A DNA stretch of 37,123 bases from NCBI RefSeq assembly GCF_016862555.1, contig NZ_BONE01000076.1:1-37123 (forward strand). Reading direction: 5' to 3'. Every line of letters starts with the position of its first letter. Within the stretch, counting starts at the first letter, position 1. Made by a program: the position numbers and the translations under genes. The stretch is from Asanoa siamensis. Its GTDB lineage: Bacteria > Actinomycetota > Actinomycetes > Mycobacteriales > Micromonosporaceae. This document shows positions 25,919 to 34,621 of this stretch, one piece after another. The notes beneath the pieces are model-generated. The model was given only the letters and a program-made list of their open reading frames with translations, did no database searches and was not told where the DNA came from.

Positions 25919-27615
25919 CGGGGCACCTCCGCCGGCGCCTGGGTGATCGCGCGCGGCTGCGCCGGTGGCAGCACCGCGGGCAACTCGGCGTCCTCGGGCA
26001 CCAGCCGCAGCGGCGAGGCGGTGAGCCGGTCACCCGCGCGGACCGGCAGGGTGAGCCGGAACTGGGCGCCCTGGCCCGGTGCTCCCCAGGCCTCGAGCCA
26101 GCCGCCGTGCAGGCGGGCGTCCTCGATGCTGATCGAGAGGCCGAGGCCGGTGCCGCCGGTCTGCCGGGCCCGCGACGGGTCGGCCCGCCAGAACCGGTTG
26201 AAGACCAGCTTCTCCTCGCCCGGCTTGAGCCCGACGCCGCGGTCGCGGACGGCCACGGCCACGGCGACCCCGTCGGAGACCAGCCGGACGTCGACGGGCC
26301 GGTGCTCGGCGTGCTCGACCGCGTTGCCGACCAGGTTGCGCAGGATGCGCTCGACCCGGCGGGGGTCGACGTCGGCGATGACCGGGGTGGCCGGCACCTC
26401 GACCCGCAGGTCGGCGCCGCAGCGCTCGGCGAGGCCGCGCAGCGGCTCGACCGCGCGGTGCACCAGCGGCACCAGGTCGGTCGGCTCGGCGTCGAGCATG
26501 GCGAAGCCCGCGTCGTAGCGGCTGATCTCCAGCAGGTCGGTGAGCAGGCTCTCGAACCGGTCGAGCTCGGTCTGCAGGATCTCGGCGGTGCGGGACACGT
26601 CGGCGGGGAACCGGTCGCGCTCGGCGAAGATCAGGTCGGCCGCCATCCGGACGGTGGTCAGCGGCGTCCGCAGCTCGTGCGAGACGTCGGAGGTGAAACG
26701 CCGTTGCAGGCGGGACATGTCTTCCAGCCGGATGATCTGGCGTTGCAGGTTGGCCGCCATCTGGTTGAACGACGCGGCGAGCAGGGCCAGGTCGTCCTCG
26801 CCGGTGACCGCCATGCGCTGGTCGAGCAGGCCGGCCGACAGCCGCTGCGCGGTGCGCGCGGCGACCCGGACCGGGCGGACGACCAGCCGGGTGACCAGCG
26901 CGGCCAGCAACCCCAGCAGCAACACCAGGGTGGCACCGGTGGCCAGCACGGTGGTGCGGATCTGGGTCGCGGCGGAGTCCTGGGTGGTCAGCGGCTCGAT
27001 GTAGTAGAGCTCGACCTGCCCGAACTTGGTGCGCACCGGAGCGCCCTTGACCAGGTATTTGGCCCGGCCGGCGCCGAGGTCGGCGGAGCGGATCGCGGTC
27101 GCCTCGGCCCCGTCGCCGACCGCCGTCGTGATGTCGGTGCCGAGGACCTCGCGCAGGTTCTCGTCCTTGACCGCGCGGGACTGCACCGAGGTGAGCTCCA
27201 CGGCGTCGGCCCGCACCACGACCAGGCCGGAGCTGGGCTCCTGCGCGTCGCCACCACCGAGATAGGCCACGATGTCCTGCATGGTGCCCTGCACGTTGGG
27301 CTCGTAGGCCTTGCCGAAGACGGCGAGCTGCTCGCCGGTGAACCGCCGGCCGCTCTCCATCTGCGCGGTCACGGTCTGTTCGGCCCGGTTGAGCAGGATC
27401 GTCGAGCTGCGGTAGGCGACCACGTAGGCGAAGACGGCGACCAGCAGGCTCGACACCACGAGCGTCAGCGTGACGACCCGCACCTGGAGCGAGCGGCGCC
27501 AGGTGTGTTCGACGGTCACCAGGAAGAGCGTCACCTGCCGGACGATGCGACCCCAAAGGGCCCGGGCGCGGGCCCGGGCCGATCTGAGGTGCTCGAGGAG
27601 TGACTCTCTGCTCAC
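25915..27615 (-). CDS. mtrB: Two-component sensor histidine kinase MtrB
   Basis: 566 residues from GTG 27615. A membrane span (about 43-67), an extracytoplasmic sensor domain of about 150 residues, a second span (about 221-242), HAMP, the dimerisation/phosphoacceptor helix with H313 in DVSHELRTPLTTVRMA, and a HATPase domain with the N-box NLVGNAVEHAEHRP, RDRGVGLKPGEE, FNRFWRADPSR and TGGTGLGLSI. A short Pro/Ala tail follows. GTG 27615 lies 13 nt after the mtrA stop. GTG 27660, in the same frame, would overlap mtrA by 32 bp and is less likely. The 3' end overlaps lpqB by 4 bp. MtrB phosphorylates MtrA and controls cell-envelope, division and osmotic-stress genes in actinobacteria. Confidence 0.96.
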   Translation of the reverse strand: MSRESLLEHLRSARARARALWGRIVRQVTLFLVTVEHTWRRSLQVRVVTLTLVVSSLLVAVFAYVVAYRSSTILLNRAEQTVTAQMESGRRFTGEQLAVFGKAYEPNVQGTMQDIVAYLGGGDAQEPSSGLVVVRADAVELTSVQSRAVKDENLREVLGTDITTAVGDGAEATAIRSADLGAGRAKYLVKGAPVRTKFGQVELYYIEPLTTQDSAATQIRTTVLATGATLVLLLGLLAALVTRLVVRPVRVAARTAQRLSAGLLDQRMAVTGEDDLALLAASFNQMAANLQRQIIRLEDMSRLQRRFTSDVSHELRTPLTTVRMAADLIFAERDRFPADVSRTAEILQTELDRFESLLTDLLEISRYDAGFAMLDAEPTDLVPLVHRAVEPLRGLAERCGADLRVEVPATPVIADVDPRRVERILRNLVGNAVEHAEHRPVDVRLVSDGVAVAVAVRDRGVGLKPGEEKLVFNRFWRADPSRARQTGGTGLGLSISIEDARLHGGWLEAWGAPGQGAQFRLTLPVRAGDRLTASPLRLVPEDAELPAVLPPAQPRAITQAPAEVPR

Positions 27616-27628
27616 GGTGAGGCCCAGA

Positions 27629-28318
27629 TTATCCGGTGCCCGCCTTGTAGCCGACGCCACGGACGGTGAGGATGATCTCCGGCCGCTCCGGGTCAGGCTC
27701 GATCTTGGCGCGCAGTCGCTGGACGTGCACGTTGACCAGCCGGGTGTCGGCCGCGTGCCGGTAGCCCCACACCTGCTCGAGCAGCACCTCGCGGGTGAAC
27801 ACCTGGCGGGGTTTGCGGGCCAGCGCGACCAGCAGGTCGAACTCGAGCGGGGTCAGCTTGACCTCTTCGGCGTCCCGGGTGACCGTGTGCGCCGGCACGT
27901 CGATGGTGATCTGGTTGCCGGGCGGGCCGATGGTCAACATCTCGGGCGCCGCGTCCTCGCCCCGGCGCAGCCGGGCCCGCATGCGGGCGACCAGCTCCTT
28001 GGGCTTGAACGGCTTGACCACGTAGTCGTCGGCGCCGGACTCGAGGCCGAGCACCACGTCGACCGTGTCGCTCTTGGCGGTCAGCATGACGATCGGCACG
28101 CCGGACTCCGACCGGATCGACCGGGCCACGTCGATGCCGCTCATGCCGGGCAGCATCAGGTCGAGCAGCACGATGTCGGGCCGGTTCTCACGGAACGCGG
28201 ACAGGGCACGCTCGCCGTCGGCCACGAACGAGGGCAGGAAGCCCTCACTGCGCAGCACGATGCCGAGCATCTCCGCCAACGCGGGATCGTCGTCCACCAC
28301 CAGAACCCGGGCTCTCAT
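27629..28318 (-). CDS. mtrA: Response regulator MtrA
   Basis: A 229-residue OmpR-family regulator. The receiver domain has the acidic pair D9/D10, phosphoacceptor D53 in IVLLDLMLPGMSG, T80 and K102 in DDYVVKPFKP. The winged-helix effector domain runs from about 135 to 227 (VKLTPLEFDLLVALARKPRQVFTREVLLEQVWGYRHAADTRLVNVHVQRLRAKIE). ATG 28318 gives MRARVLVVDDDP, the family's standard N-terminus; the frame stays open upstream but is not conserved-looking. It is the first gene of mtrA-mtrB-lpqB-comF. In related genera it is essential or nearly so and links replication, division and envelope maintenance. Confidence 0.97.
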   Translation of the reverse strand: MRARVLVVDDDPALAEMLGIVLRSEGFLPSFVADGERALSAFRENRPDIVLLDLMLPGMSGIDVARSIRSESGVPIVMLTAKSDTVDVVLGLESGADDYVVKPFKPKELVARMRARLRRGEDAAPEMLTIGPPGNQITIDVPAHTVTRDAEEVKLTPLEFDLLVALARKPRQVFTREVLLEQVWGYRHAADTRLVNVHVQRLRAKIEPDPERPEIILTVRGVGYKAGTG

Positions 28319-28369
28319 GGCACCAATATTCCATCCGCGTTCATCGCGGTGTGACCGGCCGGCCGGCGG

Positions 28370-28375
28370 ATTATC
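28370..28375 (-). promoter_or_regulatory. Candidate -10 element of mtrA
   Basis: On the minus strand GATAAT (28375-28370) matches TATAAT at 5 of 6 bases and would give a leader of about 45 nt before the mtrA ATG. No acceptable -35 lies 16-19 nt upstream, so the promoter may need an activator or an alternative sigma factor. The CCGGCCGGCCGG run at about 28354-28367 lies between this element and the gene. Confidence 0.3.
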
Positions 28376-28523
28376 GACACCCACCCGGCGACCGGTCCCC
28401 ACAATTCGGTCGTTCGGCACTGATCCGGGCCGTCCGGTACGCAATCTCACCCGGTCCGGTCCCCGAGGGTGACGTGCGCCATGCCACGATGACCGCTATC
28501 CCGCGCAGCCTCCGGAGCCGACC

Positions 28524-29351
28524 CTGGACACGTCCGCCATCCCCCGGCGCCCCCTCACGGTGGGCGAGCTGCTCGACGCCGCCCTCCTGGTGCTGCGCGC
28601 GCACGCCGCGGTGCTGCTGCCCCTGGCGGCCGCGCTCGCGGTCGGCGAGCAGTTCCTGCTGGCCCCGCTGCGCGAGTGGGCCGGCTTCGACCTGACCGAC
28701 CCGTTCCGTTACCTCGACCGGCACTTCGGGGAGGTCTGGACGGTCCTCTGCGTCGGCGCGGGGCTGGAGGCGATGATCATCGCGGTGCTGGCCGCGCCCG
28801 CCGCCCGCGCCGCCGGTGCCCTGCTGCTCGGCCGCCCCCTGGACAACCGCGACGCGATCGACCCGCGCGGCCTGCGCCCGATCGCCACGGTGGCGCTCGC
28901 CCTGTTCGCCGGGGTAGTCGTCGCGACCGTCTCGTTCGCGGGCCCGGCCTGGGCGGTCGCCTTCGGGTTCACCGTCCTGGCCGTCCCGGCCCTGGTGGTC
29001 GACCGGGTCAACCCGTTCCGGGCCATCGGGCGGGGTGCCGTGCTGGCCGTCCGGTCGAGCGGCCGCGGCCTGTGGGTCGTGCTCGTCGCGTACCTCACCT
29101 GGTGGTTGATCCGGATCCTGGTCGGCACCGTCGGCGGCAACCTGCTCTACCAGCTCGTGCCGCTGCGGCCGGAGGCGCTCGGCGTGCTGCTGTTCGGGAT
29201 GCGGGTCGCGGTCAACACCCTGGCCTACGCCGCGCTCGCCTGCGTGGCCGCGACCCTGCACCTGGAGACCCGGTTCCGCGCGGAGGGCCTCGACATCGCC
29301 CTCGGCCGGGCCCAGGGCACCGAGGCACACCCGCTGGCGGTGCGCCGATGA
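28524..29351 (+). CDS. Polytopic membrane protein, first gene of the MoxR-DUF58 operon
   Basis: About 275 residues with some six hydrophobic segments. The N-terminus RPLTVGELLDAALLVLRAH is typical of actinobacterial membrane proteins with a glycerophosphodiester-phosphodiesterase-like membrane domain; no catalytic motif is present. I favour a CTG start at 28524 (LDTSAIPRRPLTVGELLDAA), because GGAG sits 6 nt upstream and the conserved RPLTVGELLDAA would be retained. The first conventional start, GTG 28560, lies inside that block and has no ribosome-binding site. The stop overlaps the next ATG (ATGA). The link to the downstream MoxR system rests on operon membership only. Confidence 0.82.
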   Translation: MDTSAIPRRPLTVGELLDAALLVLRAHAAVLLPLAAALAVGEQFLLAPLREWAGFDLTDPFRYLDRHFGEVWTVLCVGAGLEAMIIAVLAAPAARAAGALLLGRPLDNRDAIDPRGLRPIATVALALFAGVVVATVSFAGPAWAVAFGFTVLAVPALVVDRVNPFRAIGRGAVLAVRSSGRGLWVVLVAYLTWWLIRILVGTVGGNLLYQLVPLRPEALGVLLFGMRVAVNTLAYAALACVAATLHLETRFRAEGLDIALGRAQGTEAHPLAVRR

Positions 29352-29938
29352 GCGGGTTCGCGCGCTGGTGGACCGAGGCCGTGGCGGCGCTCGGCGACGT
29401 GCTCTCCCCCGGCTGGCAGCTACTGATCCTGCTGCTCCTCGCGACGGTGGTCGCGCTCGTCTGGTCCAACTGGGCGAAGCTGCGCACGATCCGGCTGCGC
29501 TGGCCGCGCCGGCGCCGGCGGCCGGTGGAGACGCCGGTCGAGGCCTCCCCGACCGAGCCCGAGACGGTGGAGCCCGACGCGCTGCCCGACCTGCCCGCGG
29601 CGACCTTCCTCTCCCGGGCCGACCAGTTCGCCGCCCGGGGCCAGTGGGCCGAGGCCGTCCGCGAGCGGCTGCGCGCGGTGGTCCGGCTGCTGGTCGACCG
29701 CAAGGTGATCGAGCACCATCCGGGGTGGACGGTCACCGAGCTGGCCGCCGCCGCGGGGCGCAGCGCGCCGGCCACCGACCAGCCGCTCGGCGCCGCGGGC
29801 CTGGTCTTCTCCGACATCTGGTACGGGCAGAAACAGGCGACGGAGGACGACGACACCGCCATGAAGGGCTTCGCGTCCGATGTGGACCGGGCGCTGACCG
29901 GCGCCCGCGTGCCGGCGAGCCGGCGGGGTGACGCGTGA
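29348..29938 (+). CDS. DUF4129-domain membrane protein
   Basis: 196 residues: one membrane span (WQLLILLLLATVVALVWSNW, about 23-42), an Arg-rich then Pro/Glu-rich linker (about 45-80), and a cytoplasmic DUF4129-type domain (about 80-180; FLSRADQFAARGQWAEAVRERLRAVVRLLVDRKVIEHHPGWTVTELA, then FSDIWYGQKQATEDD). DUF4129 domains are commonly found at the end of transglutaminase-like proteins or beside MoxR/DUF58 genes, as here. It is coupled on both sides by 4-bp overlaps. The biochemical role is unknown. Confidence 0.88.
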   Translation: MSGFARWWTEAVAALGDVLSPGWQLLILLLLATVVALVWSNWAKLRTIRLRWPRRRRRPVETPVEASPTEPETVEPDALPDLPAATFLSRADQFAARGQWAEAVRERLRAVVRLLVDRKVIEHHPGWTVTELAAAAGRSAPATDQPLGAAGLVFSDIWYGQKQATEDDDTAMKGFASDVDRALTGARVPASRRGDA

Positions 29939-31323
29939 CGGCGGCGAGCACCCGCGCCGGCGCGCGGCGGGCGGCGCTGCGCCGGGGCTGGCGGCGCGGT
30001 CGCCGCACGCTGATCCCGTTCGGGGTGGCCGCCCTGCTGATCGTCGTCACGCTGGTCGGGCACGCGATCGACACGCCCGACACCGGCGACGCCGACTTCC
30101 TCTCGCCCGTGAGCGAGGCGCCGATCGGCGCGCAGCGGCTGGCCGAGGTGGTGCGGTCGCGCGGTGTCACCGTGGTCCGGCACACCGACCCGCGCGCCGC
30201 GCTCGTCGACGCGGGCGGCGCGACGCTGTTCGTCCCGGCCGCCGAATACCTCGACCCGCAGACCACCGCCGTGCTCGAGTCGCTGCCACCGCACACCCGG
30301 GTGGTGCTGGTGGACCCGCCGGCCCGCACGTTGGAAGGGGCCGGCCTGCAACTGGCCCGTGGGCACCGGCGGTGGGCGACCGCGAGCGTGCCGTCCGGCG
30401 GCTGCGCGATCCAGGGCATCACCGAGACGGCCGACGTGGCCGCCCGACGGCAGTCCTATGTGGGCAACCGGGCGGTGCGCGGCCACGACTCCTGCTACGG
30501 CGACGGTGTCGTGCGGTTCACCTACCCGCAGGAGGTCGTGGTGGTCGGCGCGGCCGACCCGTTCCGCAACGACCGTCTCGACGAGCACGACAACCGGGCG
30601 TTCGCCGCCGGCCTGCTGGCCACCCGGTCCCGGCTCGTCTGGCTCGACCTGCACGAGCGCTACGTGCCGCCGAAGGTCGCCGAGCCGACCGACGAGCCGG
30701 AGCCGCAGGTCGACGAGACCTACGACTATCCCGACTCCGGCGACCCCGGCGACTGGGAACGCCCACCGCCGGAGCAGGACGACGGGCTCGACGGGGGCGA
30801 CGGCGACGGGCAGAGCTCCGGCGACGGCGGCAACTCGATCGGCGACGCGTTCCCGCCCTGGCTCTGGGCGATGCTGGCGACGCTGGCCGCCGCGCTGGTC
30901 CTGCTGCTGCTCTGGGCCGGCCGGCGGTTGGGCCCCGCCGTCAGCGAGCCACTGCCGGTGGAGGTGCGGTCGGGCGAGACCGTGCTCGGCCGCGGCCGGC
31001 TCTACCAGCGGGCCAAGGCGCGTGGGCCGGCCGCCGCGGTGCTCCGGACCGCCGCGCTGCGCCGGATCGAGCCGGCGCTCGGCCTCGAACCCGACCACAC
31101 CTCCGCCGACGTGGTCGCCGCCGTCGCCGCACGCACCGGCCGCGACTCCCGGCAGGTCGACGGGCTGCTGTACGGTCCGGACCCCGCCCACGACGACGAG
31201 TTGCTCGACCTCGCCCGCGGTCTCGACACCGTGGCCGACGAGATCGGCGACGTCCCAGCCGCGGGCCAGCCCCGCGACAGCACGCCCGGCAACCCCGGGC
31301 CCGATCAAGGAGAACCACGGTGA
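29935..31323 (+). CDS. DUF4350-domain membrane protein
   Basis: 462 residues. A basic N-terminus is followed by a membrane span (about 26-44). An extracytoplasmic DUF4350 domain (about 55-245; IGAQRLAEVVRSRGVTVVRH, TLFVPAAEYLDPQTTAVLESLPPHTRVVLVDPP) comes next. An acidic low-complexity spacer rich in Asp, Gly and Pro (about 250-303), a second span (FPPWLWAMLATLAAALVLLLLW) and a cytoplasmic tail of about 130 residues complete it. The fold resembles glutamine-amidotransferase-like modules but no catalytic triad is evident. The GTG start is within a GTGA overlap with the previous stop, and the 3' end overlaps moxR by 4 bp. It probably acts with the neighbouring MoxR and DUF58 proteins at the membrane. 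Confidence 0.87.
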   Translation: MTAASTRAGARRAALRRGWRRGRRTLIPFGVAALLIVVTLVGHAIDTPDTGDADFLSPVSEAPIGAQRLAEVVRSRGVTVVRHTDPRAALVDAGGATLFVPAAEYLDPQTTAVLESLPPHTRVVLVDPPARTLEGAGLQLARGHRRWATASVPSGGCAIQGITETADVAARRQSYVGNRAVRGHDSCYGDGVVRFTYPQEVVVVGAADPFRNDRLDEHDNRAFAAGLLATRSRLVWLDLHERYVPPKVAEPTDEPEPQVDETYDYPDSGDPGDWERPPPEQDDGLDGGDGDGQSSGDGGNSIGDAFPPWLWAMLATLAAALVLLLLWAGRRLGPAVSEPLPVEVRSGETVLGRGRLYQRAKARGPAAAVLRTAALRRIEPALGLEPDHTSADVVAAVAARTGRDSRQVDGLLYGPDPAHDDELLDLARGLDTVADEIGDVPAAGQPRDSTPGNPGPDQGEPR

Positions 31324-32297
31324 CCCTCGCCGCCGGACCGACCGCCGACACCGATCCCCGGGTGGCCCTGCACCGGCTGCGCGCCGAGGTCGCCAAGGCG
31401 GTGGTCGGGCAGGACGCGATCGTCACCGGGCTGCTGATCGGCCTGCTCTGCCGCGGCCACGTGCTCCTCGAAGGTGTGCCCGGCGTGGCCAAGACGCTGC
31501 TCGTCCGGGCCTTCGCCGCGGCGCTCGACCTCGACATGAAGCGCCTGCAGTTCACGCCCGACCTGATGCCCGGTGACGTGACGGGTTCGCTGGTCTACGA
31601 CCCGCGCGGCGCCGCGTTCACGTTCCGGCAGGGGCCGGTGTTCACCAACCTGCTGCTCGCCGACGAGATCAACCGGACGCCGCCGAAGACCCAGTCGGCG
31701 CTGCTCGAGGTGATGGAGGAGCGTCAGGTCTCGGTCGAGGGCTCGCCGCGGGCGCTGCCCGAGCCGTTCCTCGTGATCGCCACCCAGAACCCGGTGGAAT
31801 ACGAGGGCACCTACCCCCTGCCCGAGGCGCAGCTCGACCGGTTCCTGCTCAAGCTGGCCGTCCCACTGCCCAACCGCGACGAGGAGCTGGGCGTGCTGCG
31901 GGCGCACCACCAGGGCTTCAACCCGCGCGACCTGGCCGGCGCCGGGGTCCGGCCGGTGGCCACCGCGGCCGACCTGGCGGCCGGGCGCGACGCGGTCGGC
32001 CGCGTCGGCGTCGTCGACATGGTCCTCGGCTACATCGTCGACCTGTGCCGGGCCACCCGCGTCTCGCCGTCGCTGGAGCTCGGTGCGTCGCCGCGCGGTG
32101 CCACCGCGCTGCTCGCCGCGTCGAAGGCCTGGGCGTGGATCTCCGGCCGCGAATACGTGACGCCCGACGACGTCAAGGCCGTCACCCGGTCGACGCTGCG
32201 GCACCGGGTGCGGCTGCGGCCCGAGGCCGAGCTCGAGGGCGTGACCGTCGACCAGATCCTCGACGCCGTGCTCGGCACCGTGCCCACCCCGCGCTGA
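31320..32297 (+). CDS. MoxR-family AAA+ ATPase
   Basis: 325 residues with the MoxR-type AAA+ core: Walker A GVPGVAKT (52-59), FTPDLMPGDVTGSLVYDP, Walker B LLLADEIN (111-118), ALLEVMEERQVSVEG, sensor 1 in IATQNPVEYEGTYPLPEAQLDRF (N157, arginine finger near R174), and a C-terminal lid with ASPRGATALL. MoxR ATPases act as chaperones that help assemble or activate partner proteins, usually with von Willebrand-type or DUF58 partners encoded next door. The GTG start overlaps the upstream stop by 4 bp, and the DUF58 gene starts 3 nt after its stop. Confidence 0.95.
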   Translation: MTLAAGPTADTDPRVALHRLRAEVAKAVVGQDAIVTGLLIGLLCRGHVLLEGVPGVAKTLLVRAFAAALDLDMKRLQFTPDLMPGDVTGSLVYDPRGAAFTFRQGPVFTNLLLADEINRTPPKTQSALLEVMEERQVSVEGSPRALPEPFLVIATQNPVEYEGTYPLPEAQLDRFLLKLAVPLPNRDEELGVLRAHHQGFNPRDLAGAGVRPVATAADLAAGRDAVGRVGVVDMVLGYIVDLCRATRVSPSLELGASPRGATALLAASKAWAWISGREYVTPDDVKAVTRSTLRHRVRLRPEAELEGVTVDQILDAVLGTVPTPR

Positions 32298-32299
32298 CG

Positions 32300-33604
32300 A
32301 TGGTCACCTGGCGCGCCGCCGTGCTGCTCGGCCTCGCCGCGCTCACCATGCCGCTCTGGTCGGCGCCGTGGTGGGCCGCCGCGATCGCCGTACTCGCCGT
32401 CCTCGTGGTGTCCGGTGTGGACTTCGCCCTCGCCGCCGCCCTCCGCGACGTCTCCCTGGCCCGGGCCGGCGACAGCACCGTCCGGCTCGGACAGTCGGCG
32501 ACCGTACGGCTGCGGGTGCGCAACAACGGCGGCCGCACGCTGCACGCCGACGTCCGGGACGCCTGGGTGCCCTCCGCCGGCGCGGTGACCGGGTCGGGAC
32601 ACGTGACCGTGCCGCCCAACAGCAGTGTGACGTTGGAGGCCGTGCTCACCCCGACCCGGCGCGGTGACCGGCCGGCGGTGCGCGTCACGGTGCGCTCGCA
32701 CGGCCCGCTGGGGCTCGCCTTCCGCCAGCGCGCCGGCCGCCCGGCGACGCCGCCGTGGCGGGTCCGGGTGCTGCCCCGGTTCGCCTCGCGACAGCTCCTG
32801 CCGGAGAAGACGGCGCGGCTGCGGGTGCTCGACGGCACGACCGTGGCCCGCGGTCGCGGCCAGGGCACCGAGTTCGACGCGTTGCGGGAGTACGTGATCG
32901 GCGACGACGTCCGCTCCATCGACTGGCGGGCCAGCGCCCGCCGCTCCGACGTGATGGTCCGCACCTGGCGGCCGGAACGCGACCGCCGGGTGGTCTGCGT
33001 CCTCGACACCGGCCGCACCTCGGCCGTCCGGATCGGTGACGAGCCACGGCTGGACGCCGCGATGGATGCCGCGCTGCTGCTCGCCACGCTGGCCACCCGG
33101 GCCGGCGACCAGGTCGACCTCCTGGCCGTCGACACCGCCGTGCGGGCCTCGGTGGCCGGCAGCGGCCGCCAGGTGCTGCTGGCCCGCCTGGTCAACGCCC
33201 TGGCGCCGCTGCAGCCCGCGCTGGTCGAGACCGACTTCGAGCTCGTCGTCGGCGAGGTGCTGCGGCGCGAGCGGAAGCGGGCGCTGATCGTGCTGTTCAC
33301 CGCACTGGAGCCGGGCGCGCTGGGCGAGGGACTGCTGCCGGTGCTCCCCCGGCTGGTCGCCCGGCACAAGGTGATCGTCGCGGCCACGCACGACCCGGTG
33401 CTGCGCGAGCTGACCACCCGTCGGGCGACGACCGCCGCCGAGGTCTACGCGTCCGCCGCCGGGCACCGAGCGCTGGCCGAGCGCGACCGGGTCGCCGCCG
33501 CGCTGCGCCGGGGCGGCGTCGAGGTGGTCGACGCGCCGGCCACGGACTTCGCGGGCGCGGTCGCCGACGCCTACCTCACGCTGAAGGCGCAGGCCCGGCT
33601 CTGA
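32300..33604 (+). CDS. DUF58-domain protein, MoxR partner
   Basis: 434 residues. Two N-terminal membrane segments (about 5-45) are followed by a beta-rich region of about 130 residues. The DUF58 block comes next (GRGQGTEFDALREYVIGDDVRSIDWRASARRSDVMVRTW, about 188-226). A von Willebrand A-like fold (VVCVLDTGRTSAV...RLDAAMDAALLLATLATRAGDQVDLLAVD) carries an incomplete metal site. DUF58 proteins are the standard partners of MoxR ATPases and are associated with envelope or stress functions. It starts at ATG 32300, 2 nt after the moxR stop. The stop is only 6 nt from the end of the converging RDD gene. Confidence 0.93.
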   Translation: MVTWRAAVLLGLAALTMPLWSAPWWAAAIAVLAVLVVSGVDFALAAALRDVSLARAGDSTVRLGQSATVRLRVRNNGGRTLHADVRDAWVPSAGAVTGSGHVTVPPNSSVTLEAVLTPTRRGDRPAVRVTVRSHGPLGLAFRQRAGRPATPPWRVRVLPRFASRQLLPEKTARLRVLDGTTVARGRGQGTEFDALREYVIGDDVRSIDWRASARRSDVMVRTWRPERDRRVVCVLDTGRTSAVRIGDEPRLDAAMDAALLLATLATRAGDQVDLLAVDTAVRASVAGSGRQVLLARLVNALAPLQPALVETDFELVVGEVLRRERKRALIVLFTALEPGALGEGLLPVLPRLVARHKVIVAATHDPVLRELTTRRATTAAEVYASAAGHRALAERDRVAAALRRGGVEVVDAPATDFAGAVADAYLTLKAQARL

Positions 33605-33610
33605 GCCGCC

Positions 33611-34612
33611 CTAGAACGGGCGAGGCCCCTGTGCGGTGGTGGGCCAGCCCAGCGGCGGCGTGTCCGCGTTGGACGGCGTGCCGGGACGCAGCATCGGGTT
33701 CGACGGCAGCTCAGGCCGCGGCGGCGGTGGGGCCGGCAGTGCCGCCGGTGGCTCGTACTGCCGTGGCACCAGGTCGGGCCAGATCGCCGCGCTCACCGCG
33801 CGCGCCCGGCCGAGCCGCTCCCGGGCCCGCCGGTGCCGTTCGGCCAGCACCGCGGCCAGGTAGGCCCAGCCCGGCACGTTCGGCGGTGGCGGCGGCGTGC
33901 TGACCGCGGCCACCTCGGCGGCGAGCGCGCGGCCCAGCTCCGTGCGGGCCGGCTCGCGCAGCTCGCGGGCGCGGGCCAGGAAGTGCCGGACGGCCAGCGC
34001 GAGGTCGTCGGAGACACCGGTCAGGTCGAGCGTGCGCGCCCAGCCGGCCAGGGCCGGCGGCATCCCCGGCACCCAGCCCCAGCTCGCCGGCGTCCGCTCG
34101 TGGATCACCATGGTGCCGGCCACCAGGTCGCCGAGGCGCTTGCCGCGGGGGTTGCTCAGCATGGTCGTCAGCGCGGCGACCCAGGTGATCGGCGGCAGCA
34201 GCACGCCCGGCCACTCGGTGGCGACGCCGACCAGGCTGCGGGTCAGCGCGTGGCGCAGCCGCACCGGGCCGCCGTCGTCGCGGACCACCCGCAGGCCCAG
34301 CGCGGCCTTGCCCGGCGTCCGGCCGCGGTACAGCGTCTCCCAGGTCACCGGGTAACCGACGAGCAGCACCACGGTGGCGACCACCGTGATGCCGCGCATG
34401 CTCGCCGCGTTCAGGTCGATCGGCAGCGAGGACAGCGCCAGCGAGCCGAACGAGCCCAGCACCAGCGCCAACGCCGCGATCACGATCAGGTCGACGAGCA
34501 GCGCCGTGACCCGCGAACCGGCCCGGGCCGCGCGCACCTCGAGCTCGACAGCCTCGCCGGTGACGAGCCGGTCGGAGGAGAGAGGTTGCGCGGTCACCCG
34601 CACAGTGAACAC
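33611..34612 (-). CDS. RDD-family membrane protein
   Basis: About 333 residues. The RDD domain (about 20-170) has VELEVRAARAGSRVTALLVDLIVIAALALVLGSF, a second span with ITVVATVVLLVGYPVTWETLYRGRTPGKAALGLRVVR, and NPRGKRLGDLVAGTMVIHER. The soluble C-terminal half is Ala/Arg-rich and ends in a Pro-rich tail. Some RDD proteins have been linked to ion exchange, but most have unknown roles. In actinobacteria this gene is regularly paired with a divergent spoIIM-like gene and MoxR/DUF58 genes. Start candidates are GTG 34612, 34603 and 34597, with none clearly better. The shared upstream region with spoIIM is under 30 bp. Confidence 0.88.
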   Translation of the reverse strand: MFTVRVTAQPLSSDRLVTGEAVELEVRAARAGSRVTALLVDLIVIAALALVLGSFGSLALSSLPIDLNAASMRGITVVATVVLLVGYPVTWETLYRGRTPGKAALGLRVVRDDGGPVRLRHALTRSLVGVATEWPGVLLPPITWVAALTTMLSNPRGKRLGDLVAGTMVIHERTPASWGWVPGMPPALAGWARTLDLTGVSDDLALAVRHFLARARELREPARTELGRALAAEVAAVSTPPPPPNVPGWAYLAAVLAERHRRARERLGRARAVSAAIWPDLVPRQYEPPAALPAPPPPRPELPSNPMLRPGTPSNADTPPLGWPTTAQGPRPF

Positions 34613-34621
34613 TATGAGCGC

